Shown one piece after another: positions 24,391 to 33,339 of a stretch of 54,653 nucleotides of DNA. The stretch is taken from assembly GCF_900141985.1 (NCBI RefSeq), contig NZ_FQZK01000031.1, forward strand, positions 1 to 54,653, written 5' to 3'. Position 1 is the first letter of the stretch, and each line of letters starts with the position of its first letter. The notes beneath the pieces are model-generated. The model had not been told where the DNA came from, made no database searches, and was given only the letters and a program-made list of their open reading frames with translations. A program made the position numbers and the translations under genes. This DNA comes from Nocardiopsis flavescens (GTDB lineage: Bacteria > Actinomycetota > Actinomycetes > Streptosporangiales > Streptosporangiaceae).

Positions 24391-26193
24391 ATGGCTGCGA
24401 AAACTGATCTCGAACTCCTCCGCGCCCACGAACCGGTGCTCATGTGCACCGAGGGAGAACTCTTCTTCCCCGCCGATGTGGACGCCTACGTACGCAACTG
24501 CAGCCTGTGGATCGAGGAGCCCGGCGGCGGAGAGCGCGTCATCGTCCCCGCCGGAGAGCTCGACCTCGACCGCCTGGCCACCGCGGAGGAGGAGTGGCCC
24601 GGACGCCACAAGCACCTGCGGTTCGTCCAGGAGGAGACCCTGCGCGAGGAGGCCCGCCGCTTCAAGGGCATCGCGCGCACCGTCATCCCCAAGAGCGGCC
24701 GCCTGGCCGCCGTCGGCGTCCTGGGCCGCATCCTCGACATCCTGATGAAGCTCTCCCTGCTCATCCGCGGCGCGGTCCCCGGCGGGGTCACCTTCGCCGC
24801 CGTGACCCGCTACCGCGAGCGCGTCGACGACGGAAACGCCACCTACTACGGCCGGGTCACCCGCGAGGGCGGCTACATCATCCTCCAGTACTGGTTCTTC
24901 TACGCGATGAACGACTGGAGGACCATCTACGGCGGCGTCAACGACCACGAGGCCGACTGGGAGCGCGTCACCGTCTACGTCGTGGAGAACCCCGACGGCA
25001 CCACCCGGCCGGTCTGGGTCGGCGCCTCCTCGCACGAGTACCACGGCGACGACCTGCGCCGCAGCTGGAACGACCCCGACCTGCACCGCGACGGACACCA
25101 CCCCCTCATCTACGTCGGCGCGGGCTCGCACTCCCACCAGATGCTCCCGGGCGACTACCTCATCCAGGTCGACCCCTCCGTCCTGCGCGGCGTGCTCAAC
25201 ATCTGGAAGTGGATCACCCACCGCATCTTCCGGGCCGACAGCGCCATCAACCGCCACGGCATCGGCGTCCCCTTCGTCGACTACGCCCGCGGCGACGGCG
25301 AACGCCTGGGCCCGGGCGGCGACCGCGCCTGGAACGCCGTCGTCATCGACGACGACACCCCCTGGGTGGAGGGCTTCCGCGGCCTGTGGGGCCGCGACAC
25401 CCGCGACTTCTTCGACGGCGAGCGCGCCCCCAGCGGCCCCCGCTACGAGCGCGACGGCACCATCCGCCGCTCCTGGGCCGACCCCCTGGCCTGGGTGGGC
25501 CTGCAGAAGGTCGCCCCCACCGAGACGGCCGCCCGCGCCGAGCTGCGCTCCCACGTCATGGGACTGGAGGAGCGCATCCGCGAGTTCGACGCCGACATCG
25601 TCAAGCGCCGCGACCACCTGCGCCAGCTCGACTCCGCCCGCATGGTCCTGGCCCGCGAGGCCAACACCCGGCCCCGCGCCCGCGCCTACGCCGAGGAGAT
25701 CGCCGCCCTGGAGAAGGAGCTGGCGGGCGTCTACGAGCAGCGCGTCCTCACCGCCGACGAGCGCGACGCCCACCAGCGCGCCCTGGCCTCGGACACCCCC
25801 CTGGTGCCCCGGCCCACCGAGCACCTCAAGGCCCCGCACCTGCCCTACTCGTCGGGGCAGCAGCGCACCACCCGCTTCCTGCACCTGTGGGTGGCGCTGA
25901 GCACCCCGCTGCTGCTGATCGCGCTCGCGCTGCCGCTGTTCCTCCTGGAGGGGCAGTTCACCTTCTACGCGATGATCGGCGTCGTCGTCGCCTTCGCCGC
26001 GGTCGACTCGATCGCCCGGCGCAAGTTCCTCCAGTACCTGACCGGGCTGGCGGTCCTGGCGGTGGTGGTCGGCCTGGTGGTGGGCGTCGTCGTGGCGTTC
26101 GTCGTCAACTGGCGTATCGCCATCACGGTCCCGGTCGTGGCGATCGTGGTGCTGCTGCTCGTGGTCAACATCCGCGACCTCATGCGCCGCTGA
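24391..26193 (+). CDS. Membrane protein with Vps62-like domain
   Basis: A 600-residue protein. Residues about 130-260 carry the motif set of the Vps62 (DUF946-related) family known mainly from fungi and plants: ILQYWFFYAMND (164-175), NDHEADWERVTVYV (184-197), SSHEYHG and YVGAGSHSHQM (241-251), with His, Glu and Asp residues suited to metal binding. A charged coiled-coil-like stretch follows (about 385-470), then four hydrophobic segments (about 510-598) and a short cytosolic end. There is no signal peptide; the N-terminal domain is probably cytosolic. Function is unknown. It is a stand-alone gene with a strong terminator, divergent from the MmyB-type regulator. Confidence 0.8.
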   Translation: MAAKTDLELLRAHEPVLMCTEGELFFPADVDAYVRNCSLWIEEPGGGERVIVPAGELDLDRLATAEEEWPGRHKHLRFVQEETLREEARRFKGIARTVIPKSGRLAAVGVLGRILDILMKLSLLIRGAVPGGVTFAAVTRYRERVDDGNATYYGRVTREGGYIILQYWFFYAMNDWRTIYGGVNDHEADWERVTVYVVENPDGTTRPVWVGASSHEYHGDDLRRSWNDPDLHRDGHHPLIYVGAGSHSHQMLPGDYLIQVDPSVLRGVLNIWKWITHRIFRADSAINRHGIGVPFVDYARGDGERLGPGGDRAWNAVVIDDDTPWVEGFRGLWGRDTRDFFDGERAPSGPRYERDGTIRRSWADPLAWVGLQKVAPTETAARAELRSHVMGLEERIREFDADIVKRRDHLRQLDSARMVLAREANTRPRARAYAEEIAALEKELAGVYEQRVLTADERDAHQRALASDTPLVPRPTEHLKAPHLPYSSGQQRTTRFLHLWVALSTPLLLIALALPLFLLEGQFTFYAMIGVVVAFAAVDSIARRKFLQYLTGLAVLAVVVGLVVGVVVAFVVNWRIAITVPVVAIVVLLLVVNIRDLMRR

Positions 26194-26209
26194 CACCCGC
26201 TCCGCCCCG

Positions 26210-26237
26210 ACGCACCCCCGCCCCGGCGGGGGTGCGT
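26210..26237 (+). terminator. Terminator after the Vps62-like gene
   Basis: ACGCACCCCCGC and GCGGGGGTGCGT make a perfect 12-bp stem with a 4-base loop, followed by TCGTCG. It begins 17 bases after the stop codon and precedes the alkB-like gene. Confidence 0.8.
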
Positions 26238-26266
26238 TCGTCGTCGCGGTCCGCCAGCATGGGGGC

Positions 26267-26929
26267 ATGAGCGACGCGCTGTTCGCAGGACCCCCGGTGC
26301 AGGTCGCCCCGGGCGCCGTCCACCTGCCCGGGTGGCTGCCGCCGGAGCGCCAGGCCGCCCTCGTCGGGCGCTGCCGGGCGTGGGCGTCCGGCCCCGGCGG
26401 GATGCGGCACCACGCCATGCCGCGCGGGGGCCGCATGTCGGTGGCCATGACCTCGCTCGGCTGGTTCTGGGAACCGTTCTCCTACGCGCGCACCCTGCCC
26501 GGCGGCGGCCCCGTGCCGCCCTTCCCCGACGAGCTGGGGGAGCTGGCCGCCCGCGCGGTGGAGGCCGCCTACGGAGCCCCTCCCGCGGACGGGGCCCCGC
26601 CCTACGACATCGCCCTGGTCAACTTCTACGGCGCCGACGCCCGCATGGGCATGCACCAGGACCGCGACGAGGCGGCCCTGGAGCCGGTGGTCTCGCTCAG
26701 CCTGGGCGACACCTGCGTCTTCCGCTTCGGCAACACCGAGACGCGCACCCGCCCCTACACGGACGTGGAGCTGCGCAGCGGCGACCTGTTCGTGTTCGGC
26801 GGCCCCTCCCGCCTGGCGTACCACGGAGTGCCCCGCACCCGGCCCGGCACCGCCCCGCCCGGGGCCGGCCTGGAAGGGCGCCTCAACATCACCCTGCGCG
26901 CCTCCGGCCTGCCCGCCGACGGGCCGTGA
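26267..26929 (+). CDS. alkB: AlkB-type 2-oxoglutarate/Fe(II) dioxygenase
   Basis: A 220-residue protein with all active-site features of AlkB nucleic-acid repair dioxygenases, which remove alkyl groups from DNA or RNA bases oxidatively. Iron ligands are H130 and D132 (MHQDRDE) and H186 (YHGV). The 2-oxoglutarate-binding RxNxTxR is R205-LNITL-R211. The family NFY motif (NFYGADARMGMHQD, from residue 119) is present. It is a single gene after a terminator, with no SOS-type or Ada-type neighbour visible, so regulation is not evident. Confidence 0.93.
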   Translation: MSDALFAGPPVQVAPGAVHLPGWLPPERQAALVGRCRAWASGPGGMRHHAMPRGGRMSVAMTSLGWFWEPFSYARTLPGGGPVPPFPDELGELAARAVEAAYGAPPADGAPPYDIALVNFYGADARMGMHQDRDEAALEPVVSLSLGDTCVFRFGNTETRTRPYTDVELRSGDLFVFGGPSRLAYHGVPRTRPGTAPPGAGLEGRLNITLRASGLPADGP

Positions 26930-27257
26930 GCACGCGGGCGACGCCGCGCGGGCCCGGCCGGGTGCCGGGGTCCCGGCCCCTTGCGTGCGCGATCCCGTCG
27001 GCCCTTCGTCCGGGTAGGGCCGGGGGCGGTTCCCCCGCGCATGCGACGACGTCGGCCCGCCGCACGGAGAGGGCCGTGCGGGTGTCCTTGCGTGCGCGAT
27101 CCCGTGGGCCTTGCGCGCGGGCCCGGCCGGGTGCCCCCGGCGCCCGGGGCCGGCGCGGGCACGCCGGCGCCGTCCGCTGGCGTGTCGGGGTGCGCCCGCC
27201 GCCCGCGGGCGGCCAGGATCGTGCACGGCGACGCCACCGACGACGGGAGGGACCTCC
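26930..27257. repeat. Non-coding gap with nested direct repeats
   Basis: Two sequences each occur twice in the order A-B-B-A. The 21-base A copies are at 26946-26966 and 27115-27135. The 20-base B copies (CCTTGCGTGCGCGATCCCGT) are at 26979-26998 and 27086-27105. All four are on the same strand and exact. Open frames here have no family features. The function is unknown. Confidence 0.7.
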
Positions 27258-28388
27258 GTGACCACGGGAGCGACGGGACCCCACGAACACTTCGGCAGCG
27301 GCCTGCCCGCGCCGGAGCGCACCCTGGCCCTGGGCAGGGACGGCGCCGCCGTGCCCGCCGACACCCCGCCCGGCCGCATGTGGATACGCCTCTACCGGGA
27401 GGGCCGCCCCGACGGCTCGGCCGACACCCCCGCCCGGGCGCGCGAGGCCGTCGCCGCGGGCGGGGGCCGTATGGCCTGGATCGCCCTGACCGACCCCGGC
27501 CGGGACCAGCTCAAGGACCTCGCCCACGCCTTCGGGCTGCCCCCGCTGGCCCTGGAGGACGCCGTCGTGGCCCACCAGCGGCCCAAGGCCGAGCTGTACC
27601 GGGACGTCCTGTTCACCGTGCTGCGCCCCGCCGGATACGACGAGGAGGCGGAGGCGGTGCGCGTGGGGGAGGTCCACGTCTTCGCCGGCGCGGACTTCGT
27701 CGTCACCATCGCCCACACGGAGCAGCTGGACCTGGACGCCCTGCGCGGGCGCCTGGAGGACCGGCCCCGGCTGCTGGCCCGCGGCCCCCTGGCCGTCCTC
27801 TACTCCGTCCTGGACCACGTCGTGGACGCCTACGCCCCGACCGTGGCCGCCCTCCAGGACGACATCGACGACGTCGAGGGCGAGGTGTTCGCCGGCGCGA
27901 GGGGCTCCTCCCGGCGCACCTACCGGCTGGCCCGCGAGGTCATCCTCCTCCAGCGCGCGGTGGACCCCCTCGGCGGGGTCCTGGAGGAGCTCATGGCCCC
28001 GCTGCGGTCCCCCGGGGAGCACCGGGACGGCGGCCCCGGCCCGCACGGGGACGCCGCGGACCGGGAGCGCCTGTACGGCCACCTGCGCGACATCGCCGAC
28101 CACCAGGCGGCGGTGCGCGAGCGCGTCGACGCGCTCGGCCAGCTGCTGCAGAACATCATGGCGGTCAACGGCACCCTGGTGGGCCAGGCACAGAACGAGG
28201 CGATGAAGAAGGTGTCCTCCTGGGGCGGCATCCTCGTGGTGCCCACCCTCATCGCCTCGGTCTACGGCATGAACATCCCGCCCTCGCCCGGGTTCGGCTG
28301 GACGTTCAGCTGGCCGCTCACCCTGGCCCTTATGGGACTCTCCAGTCTCGGCCTCTACCTGGTCTTCCGCCGCAACGGCTGGCTGTGA
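27258..28388 (+). CDS. corA: CorA-family magnesium/divalent-cation channel
   Basis: A 376-residue CorA-type protein. It has an N-terminal cytosolic funnel domain, a long helix (about 200-320), and two C-terminal membrane helices with the selectivity-loop motif YGMN (G337, M338, N339) between them. The start is GTG at 27258, preceded by GGAGG seven bases away; the frame stays open upstream, but that DNA belongs to the repeat-bearing gap. The C-terminus has the family basic end (FRRNGWL). It is a single gene, convergent with the DUF1266 gene 16 bases away. Confidence 0.93.
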   Translation: MTTGATGPHEHFGSGLPAPERTLALGRDGAAVPADTPPGRMWIRLYREGRPDGSADTPARAREAVAAGGGRMAWIALTDPGRDQLKDLAHAFGLPPLALEDAVVAHQRPKAELYRDVLFTVLRPAGYDEEAEAVRVGEVHVFAGADFVVTIAHTEQLDLDALRGRLEDRPRLLARGPLAVLYSVLDHVVDAYAPTVAALQDDIDDVEGEVFAGARGSSRRTYRLAREVILLQRAVDPLGGVLEELMAPLRSPGEHRDGGPGPHGDAADRERLYGHLRDIADHQAAVRERVDALGQLLQNIMAVNGTLVGQAQNEAMKKVSSWGGILVVPTLIASVYGMNIPPSPGFGWTFSWPLTLALMGLSSLGLYLVFRRNGWL

Positions 28389-28404
28389 GAGGCCGCGCCG
28401 CCCC

Positions 28405-29172
28405 TCACATCCGCCAGGGGAGGTTGCGCCACGGGCTCTCCGGTTCCGTGACCAGCACCCGGTGGGCCCTCACCGAGTCCGTGTAGTACGCCCCGAAGGC
28501 GCCGTCGTCGAACCCCATCGCCCTGCCCAGGGTGAACCCGGCCGACATCTCCTCCCACGACCCGTGGAAGCGCATCGACACGGCCCCCGCCCGGACGATG
28601 TGGGGCAGGGCGGCCTCGGGGGCGGCGTACCCGGCGTTGACGCCCCACCGGGCGAGGTTGACCGCCCGGCCGAAGTCGTAGGCGCGCACCGTGCGCACCG
28701 CCGCCCCCCGGGGCAGCACCCCGTCGGCGACCATGCGCTCCTCGTACTCCCACACCCGGGCGGCCTCGGACACCATCGCGTCGTAGGTCTCCCGCGCCGC
28801 GTTGCGCGCCCCGCACCAGTACCCGATGAGGTCGGGCCAGGACCCGGCGTCGAAGGGCGCCCCGGGGCGCGCCGCCGACGCCTGCGCACGCAGCTCCAGC
28901 ACGGTGGACAGCGCGGTGGGCGGGGCGGTCTCCGCCGTCAGGGAGGCCAGGGCCCGCTCCCATCCGGCGGCGTCGTCGATGCCCCACGCCGAGCTCAGCT
29001 TCTCGCGCTCGTCCCGCGCGTCGCAGCACGAGCAGGACGAGTGGACGGCGTTCCAGACCCCGCCGTTGGCCACGGGCATGTGCGCGCCGCTGGCGAACGC
29101 GTGCGCCAGCGGTCCCTGGAAGACCCCCTCGGGGTCGCTGCGCAGCCGCGGCCTCTTCGTGAACAGACCCAT
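28405..29172 (-). CDS. DUF1266-domain protein
   Basis: A 255-residue protein starting MGLFTKRPRLRSDPEGVFQG. It matches the DUF1266 family by its central and C-terminal pattern: WDxxRxxNLARWG-like RAYDFGRAVNLARWGVNAGY, then GAVSMRFHGSWEEMSAGFTLGRAMGF. A Cys cluster (SSCSCC) occurs near residue 47. The domain is common in bacteria and has no established function. The start is the ATG at 29172, behind GAGGGG; the open frame extends further upstream into Pro/Arg-rich sequence that I do not accept. It lies 183 bases downstream of a coiled-coil membrane protein on the same strand. Confidence 0.83.
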   Translation of the reverse strand: MGLFTKRPRLRSDPEGVFQGPLAHAFASGAHMPVANGGVWNAVHSSCSCCDARDEREKLSSAWGIDDAAGWERALASLTAETAPPTALSTVLELRAQASAARPGAPFDAGSWPDLIGYWCGARNAARETYDAMVSEAARVWEYEERMVADGVLPRGAAVRTVRAYDFGRAVNLARWGVNAGYAAPEAALPHIVRAGAVSMRFHGSWEEMSAGFTLGRAMGFDDGAFGAYYTDSVRAHRVLVTEPESPWRNLPWRM

Positions 29173-29355
29173 GCCCGTCCCCCCTCGCACACTCGTGCGG
29201 GCCCCGGGGTCCCCGCCCCGGCGCCCCGTCCTCCGGATGCCCGCTCCCGCGGCGCGGGTCCGCCGGGGGCCGGGGCGGGCGGCGCGGGTCCGCCCCGGCC
29301 CGTGCCCCGGGGAGGGCGGCGGGCGGGTGCGGGGCGCGGGATCGGGGGACACAGC

Positions 29356-30921
29356 CTAACGCGGGTCGATCAGCGCCCTGATGTCGTCCGCCAGCGACCG
29401 CGCGGTGGCCTCCCGGGCCCGGGCCTCGTCCAGCCGCGCCCGCCACGTCTGACCGGCCTGCTCGGTCTCCTGGCGCAGCCGCCGCAGCCGGGCCACGCGC
29501 GTCTCGGCGACGGCCTCGGCCTCCCGCCGGTCGTACAGGTGGGCCCACACGGCGCCGGCCGCGCTGCCCGCGGCCAGGACCCAGACCACCCAGACCGCCG
29601 ATCCGGTGGTCACCAGCCCCAGGACCACCAGGAGACCGGCCAGGACCGCGAACCCCCACATGTAGACGCGGCCCCGGTGCTCCGCGGTGTGGCGGGCCTC
29701 CAGCTGCCGTTCGGCCCGCAGCGCCTCCTCGGAGGTGGCGCCGTGCTCGGTGACGGTGACCCGGACCCCCTGCGCGGTGACGGAGGTGGTCTCCGGCAGC
29801 GGGGCCGAGGCCTGCTCCACCAGGTCCTCCACGGCCCGCAGCACGGCCGGCCGCTGCAGCACCAGCGCGAACGTGCTCCGGTGCGGGGCGGTCCCGGAGC
29901 CGTGCAGGTCCTGCTCCAGCAGGGCGGCGGTGGTGCCGACCCCGTCGTCCCAGCCGGGTGTGCGCCCGCCCCCGCCGTTCTCGATGACGGCGCGCAGCTC
30001 GTTGGCGCGGGCGATGAGCGGGGCCTCCTCGGGGGTGCCCTCACCGACCAGGGCGACCAGCGCCTCGGACAGGAAGTCGGCGCTGCCCTCGTCGGGGGCC
30101 ACCCCCTCCACGTGGTCGTCCTGCCCGCCCACCGCGGTGATGCGGGCGATGTCCGCGTGCAGGGCGGTGAGCCCCTCCACGGCCCGGGTGCGGACGGCCA
30201 GCTGCCCGTCCGCGGCCGTGCGGCCGCCGCCCCCGCGCCCGCGGGGGGCGGACCGCTCGGAGGGGGCGGCGCGCGGGGCGAGCGAGGGGGGTTCGGCCCC
30301 GGCCCGGTCCCAGTGGCGCAGGGTGGACAGCAGCAGGTGCTCGCGGGCCTCCTCGCCCAGGGACCCGTCCGCGGTGAGCATCCACAGGGCGCGCCTGCCC
30401 CGGGTGACCTGCTCGTCGGGGGCGGGCAGGTGGGGGAGCAGGTCGCCGGGCCCGCCCAGGGTGCGGGCGTACTCGGCGCGGGTCAGCGCGGCGGCCAGGA
30501 CGGAGAAGGCCGCGGCCCGCTCGGGGTCGCGCCGCGCCGCCTCGTCGAAGTGCGGCAGCGCCTTGCCGGGGGAGCCGGCCAGCAGCGCGTGCAGGCCGTG
30601 GGCGGCGGGCGGGAGCCAGTAGTCGGGGACGTCCTCCAGCTCCAGCGCGGCGGGGACCGCGCCGTCGAGCATGGCCAGGGTGCGGTGCCTGGCCAGGGCG
30701 TGCGGGGAGAACACGGCCAGGGTGGCGCGCAGGTCGCTGAGCTCGATGAAGGCGTCCAGGGTGGCCGAGACGCGGTCGAGCCGCTGTTCGAGGCTGCCGC
30801 GCAGGCTGGACAGCTCCGACCGCATCCGCCTGCGCTCGGAGTTCAGCATCGAGTGGGCGGAGCTGACGTCGTCCTGGAGCTCCCTGATACGCCGGTTCTG
30901 CGAGTAGTCGATCCAGTCCAT
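29356..30921 (-). CDS. Coiled-coil membrane protein, unknown function
   Basis: A 521-residue protein. Residues 1-60 form a coiled coil (RRIRELQDDVSSAHSMLNSERRRM) with the sequence MDWIDYSQNRRI at its head. A middle region (about 65-230) looks alpha-helical and TPR-like (ALPHFDEAARRDPERAAAFSVLAAAL). Two adjacent membrane helices lie at about 420-462, and a charged helical tail runs from 464 to 521. There is no signal peptide, so both ends are probably cytosolic. I do not recognise the family. It is divergent from the family 1 glycosidase gene, with 228 bases between them. Confidence 0.7.
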   Translation of the reverse strand: MDWIDYSQNRRIRELQDDVSSAHSMLNSERRRMRSELSSLRGSLEQRLDRVSATLDAFIELSDLRATLAVFSPHALARHRTLAMLDGAVPAALELEDVPDYWLPPAAHGLHALLAGSPGKALPHFDEAARRDPERAAAFSVLAAALTRAEYARTLGGPGDLLPHLPAPDEQVTRGRRALWMLTADGSLGEEAREHLLLSTLRHWDRAGAEPPSLAPRAAPSERSAPRGRGGGGRTAADGQLAVRTRAVEGLTALHADIARITAVGGQDDHVEGVAPDEGSADFLSEALVALVGEGTPEEAPLIARANELRAVIENGGGGRTPGWDDGVGTTAALLEQDLHGSGTAPHRSTFALVLQRPAVLRAVEDLVEQASAPLPETTSVTAQGVRVTVTEHGATSEEALRAERQLEARHTAEHRGRVYMWGFAVLAGLLVVLGLVTTGSAVWVVWVLAAGSAAGAVWAHLYDRREAEAVAETRVARLRRLRQETEQAGQTWRARLDEARAREATARSLADDIRALIDPR

Positions 30922-31094
30922 GCCCGTCGTCTCTTTCCAGGTGTCCGGGGGAAGGTGTGCGCCGAGGGTTCGATGTGCGGGAGGGGCCGCGGGTTCCGCA
31001 TCGGGCGCGAATGTGAGGGTTCGGTGACCCGGGAGGGCCGCAGCCGCGGGGATCGTCACTGTGTGTTTCTTCGTTGTAACGGAAAAGGGATTGG

Positions 31095-31132
31095 TAATAC
31101 GAATCGCCGGGCCTAGCATGGGAGCGCTCCCG
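31095..31132 (+). promoter_or_regulatory. Promoter -10 and CebR-type operator of the glycosidase gene
   Basis: TGGGAGCGCTCCCG at 31119-31132 matches 13 of 14 positions of the CebR operator TGGGAGCGCTCCCA known from Streptomyces cellulose/cello-oligosaccharide genes. A -10-like TAATAC lies at 31095-31100, with TTGTAA at 31074-31079 as a weak -35 (15-base spacing). The operator would sit just downstream of the transcription start, where LacI-type repressors block. The operator ends 17 bases before the ATG. Confidence 0.75.
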
Positions 31133-31149
31133 CTCTTGGAAGGCCACCG

Positions 31150-32541
31150 ATGGAACACCCCGAACTCCCCCCGCACCTGCTCTTCGGCACCGCCACCGCC
31201 GCCTACCAGATCGAGGGCGGGGTGCACGAGGGGGGCCGCGGCCCCTCCATCTGGGACACGTACAGCCGCACCCCGGGCCGGGTCGCCCGCGGTGAGAGCG
31301 GCGACGTGGCCTGCGACCACTACCACCGCTACCCCGAGGACATCGGCCTCCTGGCCGACCTGGGCGTGGACCTGTACCGGTTCTCCGTCGCCTGGCCGCG
31401 CGTCCAGCCCACCGGTGCGGGCACCCCCAACCCCGAGGGCCTGGACTTCTACGACCGGCTCGTCGACACCGTGCTCGCCGCGGGGATCGAGCCCGCCCTC
31501 ACGCTCTACCACTGGGACCTGCCCCAGGCGCTGGAGGACACCGGGGGCTGGCGCGTCCGCGACACGGCCCACCGCTTCGCCGAGTACGCGCGCATCGTCG
31601 CCGACCGGCTCGGCGACCGCGTCGGCCGCTGGATCACCCTCAACGAGCCCTTCTGCACCGCCTTCGTCGGCCACGCGGTCGGCCGCCACGCACCCGGCAC
31701 CCGCGAGGGCACCCCCGCCCTGGCCGCCGCCCACCACCTGCTGCTGGCCCACGGCCTGGCGGTCGGCGAGCTGCGCGCGGCCGGCGCCGGGGACGTCGGG
31801 ATCACCCTCAACCCGGACCACCTCGTGCCCGCCACCGGCTCCGCGGCCGACCTGGCCGCCGTCGAGCGCGCCCGGACCCTCCACAACCGCGTCTGGCTGG
31901 ACCCCCTCTTCACCGGGGCCTACCCCGACAACGAGAAGGAGGTGTGGGGCGACCTCGCGGACCACTCCTACCGCCGGGACGGCGACCTCGACGTCATCGG
32001 CCGGCCCCTGGACTTCGTCGGCGTCAACTACTACCGGCCCATCAAGCTGCGCGACGCCCCGCACACCGAGCCCGACCCGGCCGCCCGCACCGCCGTCGAC
32101 ATCGGCACCGAGCAGGTCGCCTACGAGGGCGTCCGGCACACCACCATGGGCTGGCCCGTGGTCCCGGAGACCTTCACCGAGATGCTCGTCGACCTGGACC
32201 GGCGCTACCCCGGCCTGCCGCCGATCTACATCACCGAGAACGGCTCCGCCGAGGAGGACCGCCCCGACGAGGACGGCCGGGTCCGCGACACCGACCGCAT
32301 CTCCTACCTCCACGACCACCTCACCGCCCTGGGCGCGGCCATCGACGCCGGCGTGGACGTGCGCGGGTACTTCGTGTGGTCCCTGCTCGACAACTTCGAG
32401 TGGGCCTACGGCTACGACCGCCGCTTCGGGCTGGTGCGGGTGGACTACGACGCGCTGACCCGCCATCCCAAGGACAGTTACCACTGGTACCGCGGCCTCC
32501 TGGACGCCCACCGCGCCCGCCGCGGCGCCGACCGGGACTGA
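31150..32541 (+). CDS. Glycoside hydrolase family 1 beta-glucosidase
   Basis: A 463-residue cytosolic GH1 enzyme, full length for the family. The acid/base Glu is E166 in TLNEP and the nucleophile E363 in ITENG. Substrate-binding sequences typical of beta-glucosidases are present (FGTATAAYQIEGG, YHWDLPQALED, SLLDNFEWAYGY). Expected activity is hydrolysis of cellobiose or related beta-glucosides after uptake. A CebR-type operator stands directly upstream, which supports a cello-oligosaccharide role as for BglC of Streptomyces. No transporter or cebR gene is beside it, so the regulator would act from elsewhere. A 16-bp-stem terminator follows. Confidence 0.95.
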   Translation: MEHPELPPHLLFGTATAAYQIEGGVHEGGRGPSIWDTYSRTPGRVARGESGDVACDHYHRYPEDIGLLADLGVDLYRFSVAWPRVQPTGAGTPNPEGLDFYDRLVDTVLAAGIEPALTLYHWDLPQALEDTGGWRVRDTAHRFAEYARIVADRLGDRVGRWITLNEPFCTAFVGHAVGRHAPGTREGTPALAAAHHLLLAHGLAVGELRAAGAGDVGITLNPDHLVPATGSAADLAAVERARTLHNRVWLDPLFTGAYPDNEKEVWGDLADHSYRRDGDLDVIGRPLDFVGVNYYRPIKLRDAPHTEPDPAARTAVDIGTEQVAYEGVRHTTMGWPVVPETFTEMLVDLDRRYPGLPPIYITENGSAEEDRPDEDGRVRDTDRISYLHDHLTALGAAIDAGVDVRGYFVWSLLDNFEWAYGYDRRFGLVRVDYDALTRHPKDSYHWYRGLLDAHRARRGADRD

Positions 32542-32544
32542 CCC

Positions 32545-32585
32545 CCGCCGGGGCCCGCCGTCCCCCCGGCGGCGGGCCCCGGCGG
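32545..32585 (+). terminator. Terminator after the beta-glucosidase gene
   Basis: CCGCCGGGGCCCGCCG (32545-32560) pairs over 16 bp with CGGCGGGCCCCGGCGG (32570-32585); the loop is nine bases. It separates the gene from the TetR-type gene downstream. Confidence 0.8.
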
Positions 32586-32610
32586 CGGCTCCGGCGCCGG
32601 CCGCACCGTG

Positions 32611-32639
32611 TTGGAAAACGCCCCGATCTGCGGCAGGCT
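32611..32639 (+). promoter_or_regulatory. Possible promoter of the TetR-family gene
   Basis: TTGGAA (32611-32616) and CAGGCT (32634-32639) are 17 bases apart and lie between the terminator and the TetR-type gene. Both hexamers are imperfect. Confidence 0.35.
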
Positions 32640-32690
32640 GTCGGTGTCCGCGCGCGGTGCGCGGGGAGCGGAGACGAACGGAGGCGGGGC

Positions 32691-33317
32691 ATGACTGCGC
32701 CGCTGGAATCGGGCCGGGGGACCAGCGGCAGCCTGCGGGCGGCCCAGCGGATGCTCCAGCTGCAGAACAGCCTCGTGGAACTCCTGCGCACCAAGCCCTT
32801 CAGCAGGATCACCTACAAGGAGATCACCGAGGGCGTGGCGATCGACCGCTCCACCGTCTACCGCTACTACAACCACAAGAACCAGGTGCTCCAGGCCGCC
32901 GTGGACGTGCGGCTCACCGCCTTCGCCTCCCGGCTGGACCTCACCTTCGGCCGCATGGAGACCGTCGACGGCTACCTCGGGCGCCTCGTCGACGCCTGGA
33001 TCGGGCTGTGGCTCGAATCCGGCCCCCTGCTGGCCGCCGCCTCCGGCCTGGGCGCCGAGCCCGGACCCGAGCGCGACTGGTGGCGGGCCCGCGTCGAACC
33101 GTGGACCGAGGCGGTGCGCGAGGCGGTCGAGGTCGCCCGGTTCGTGGAGGAGCTGCCCCGGGACGGGCGGCCCGCCCGGCCGCTCGCCGAGATGGCGGTG
33201 AACCTGTGCCTGTCCACGTTCACCGCCGAGCTGACCGTCCCGCACACCGAGGAGCACCGCGCGCTCGTGCGCGACCTGCTGCTGGACGCGGTGCTGCGCA
33301 CCCTCGGCCGCGGCTGA
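32691..33317 (+). CDS. TetR-family transcriptional regulator
   Basis: A 208-residue protein. The N-terminal helix-turn-helix lies at about residues 25-70 (LVELLRTKPFSRITYKEITEGVAIDRSTVYRYYNHKNQVLQAAV). The TVYRYYxxKxxVL ending is diagnostic of the TetR group. The C-terminal helical domain, presumed to bind a ligand, has no match I can name. The start is the ATG at 32691 with GGAGG six bases upstream. It is isolated by a terminator before it and a convergent small gene after it, so its target operon is not obvious. Confidence 0.9.
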   Translation: MTAPLESGRGTSGSLRAAQRMLQLQNSLVELLRTKPFSRITYKEITEGVAIDRSTVYRYYNHKNQVLQAAVDVRLTAFASRLDLTFGRMETVDGYLGRLVDAWIGLWLESGPLLAAASGLGAEPGPERDWWRARVEPWTEAVREAVEVARFVEELPRDGRPARPLAEMAVNLCLSTFTAELTVPHTEEHRALVRDLLLDAVLRTLGRG

Positions 33318-33339
33318 CCGGGGCGGGGCGCCGTACGGC

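Noticed and set aside
26755..27237. A minus-strand frame across the repeat-bearing gap
   Set aside because: Its translation is Arg/Pro/Gly-rich, repeats only because the DNA repeats, and overlaps the end of the alkB-like gene.
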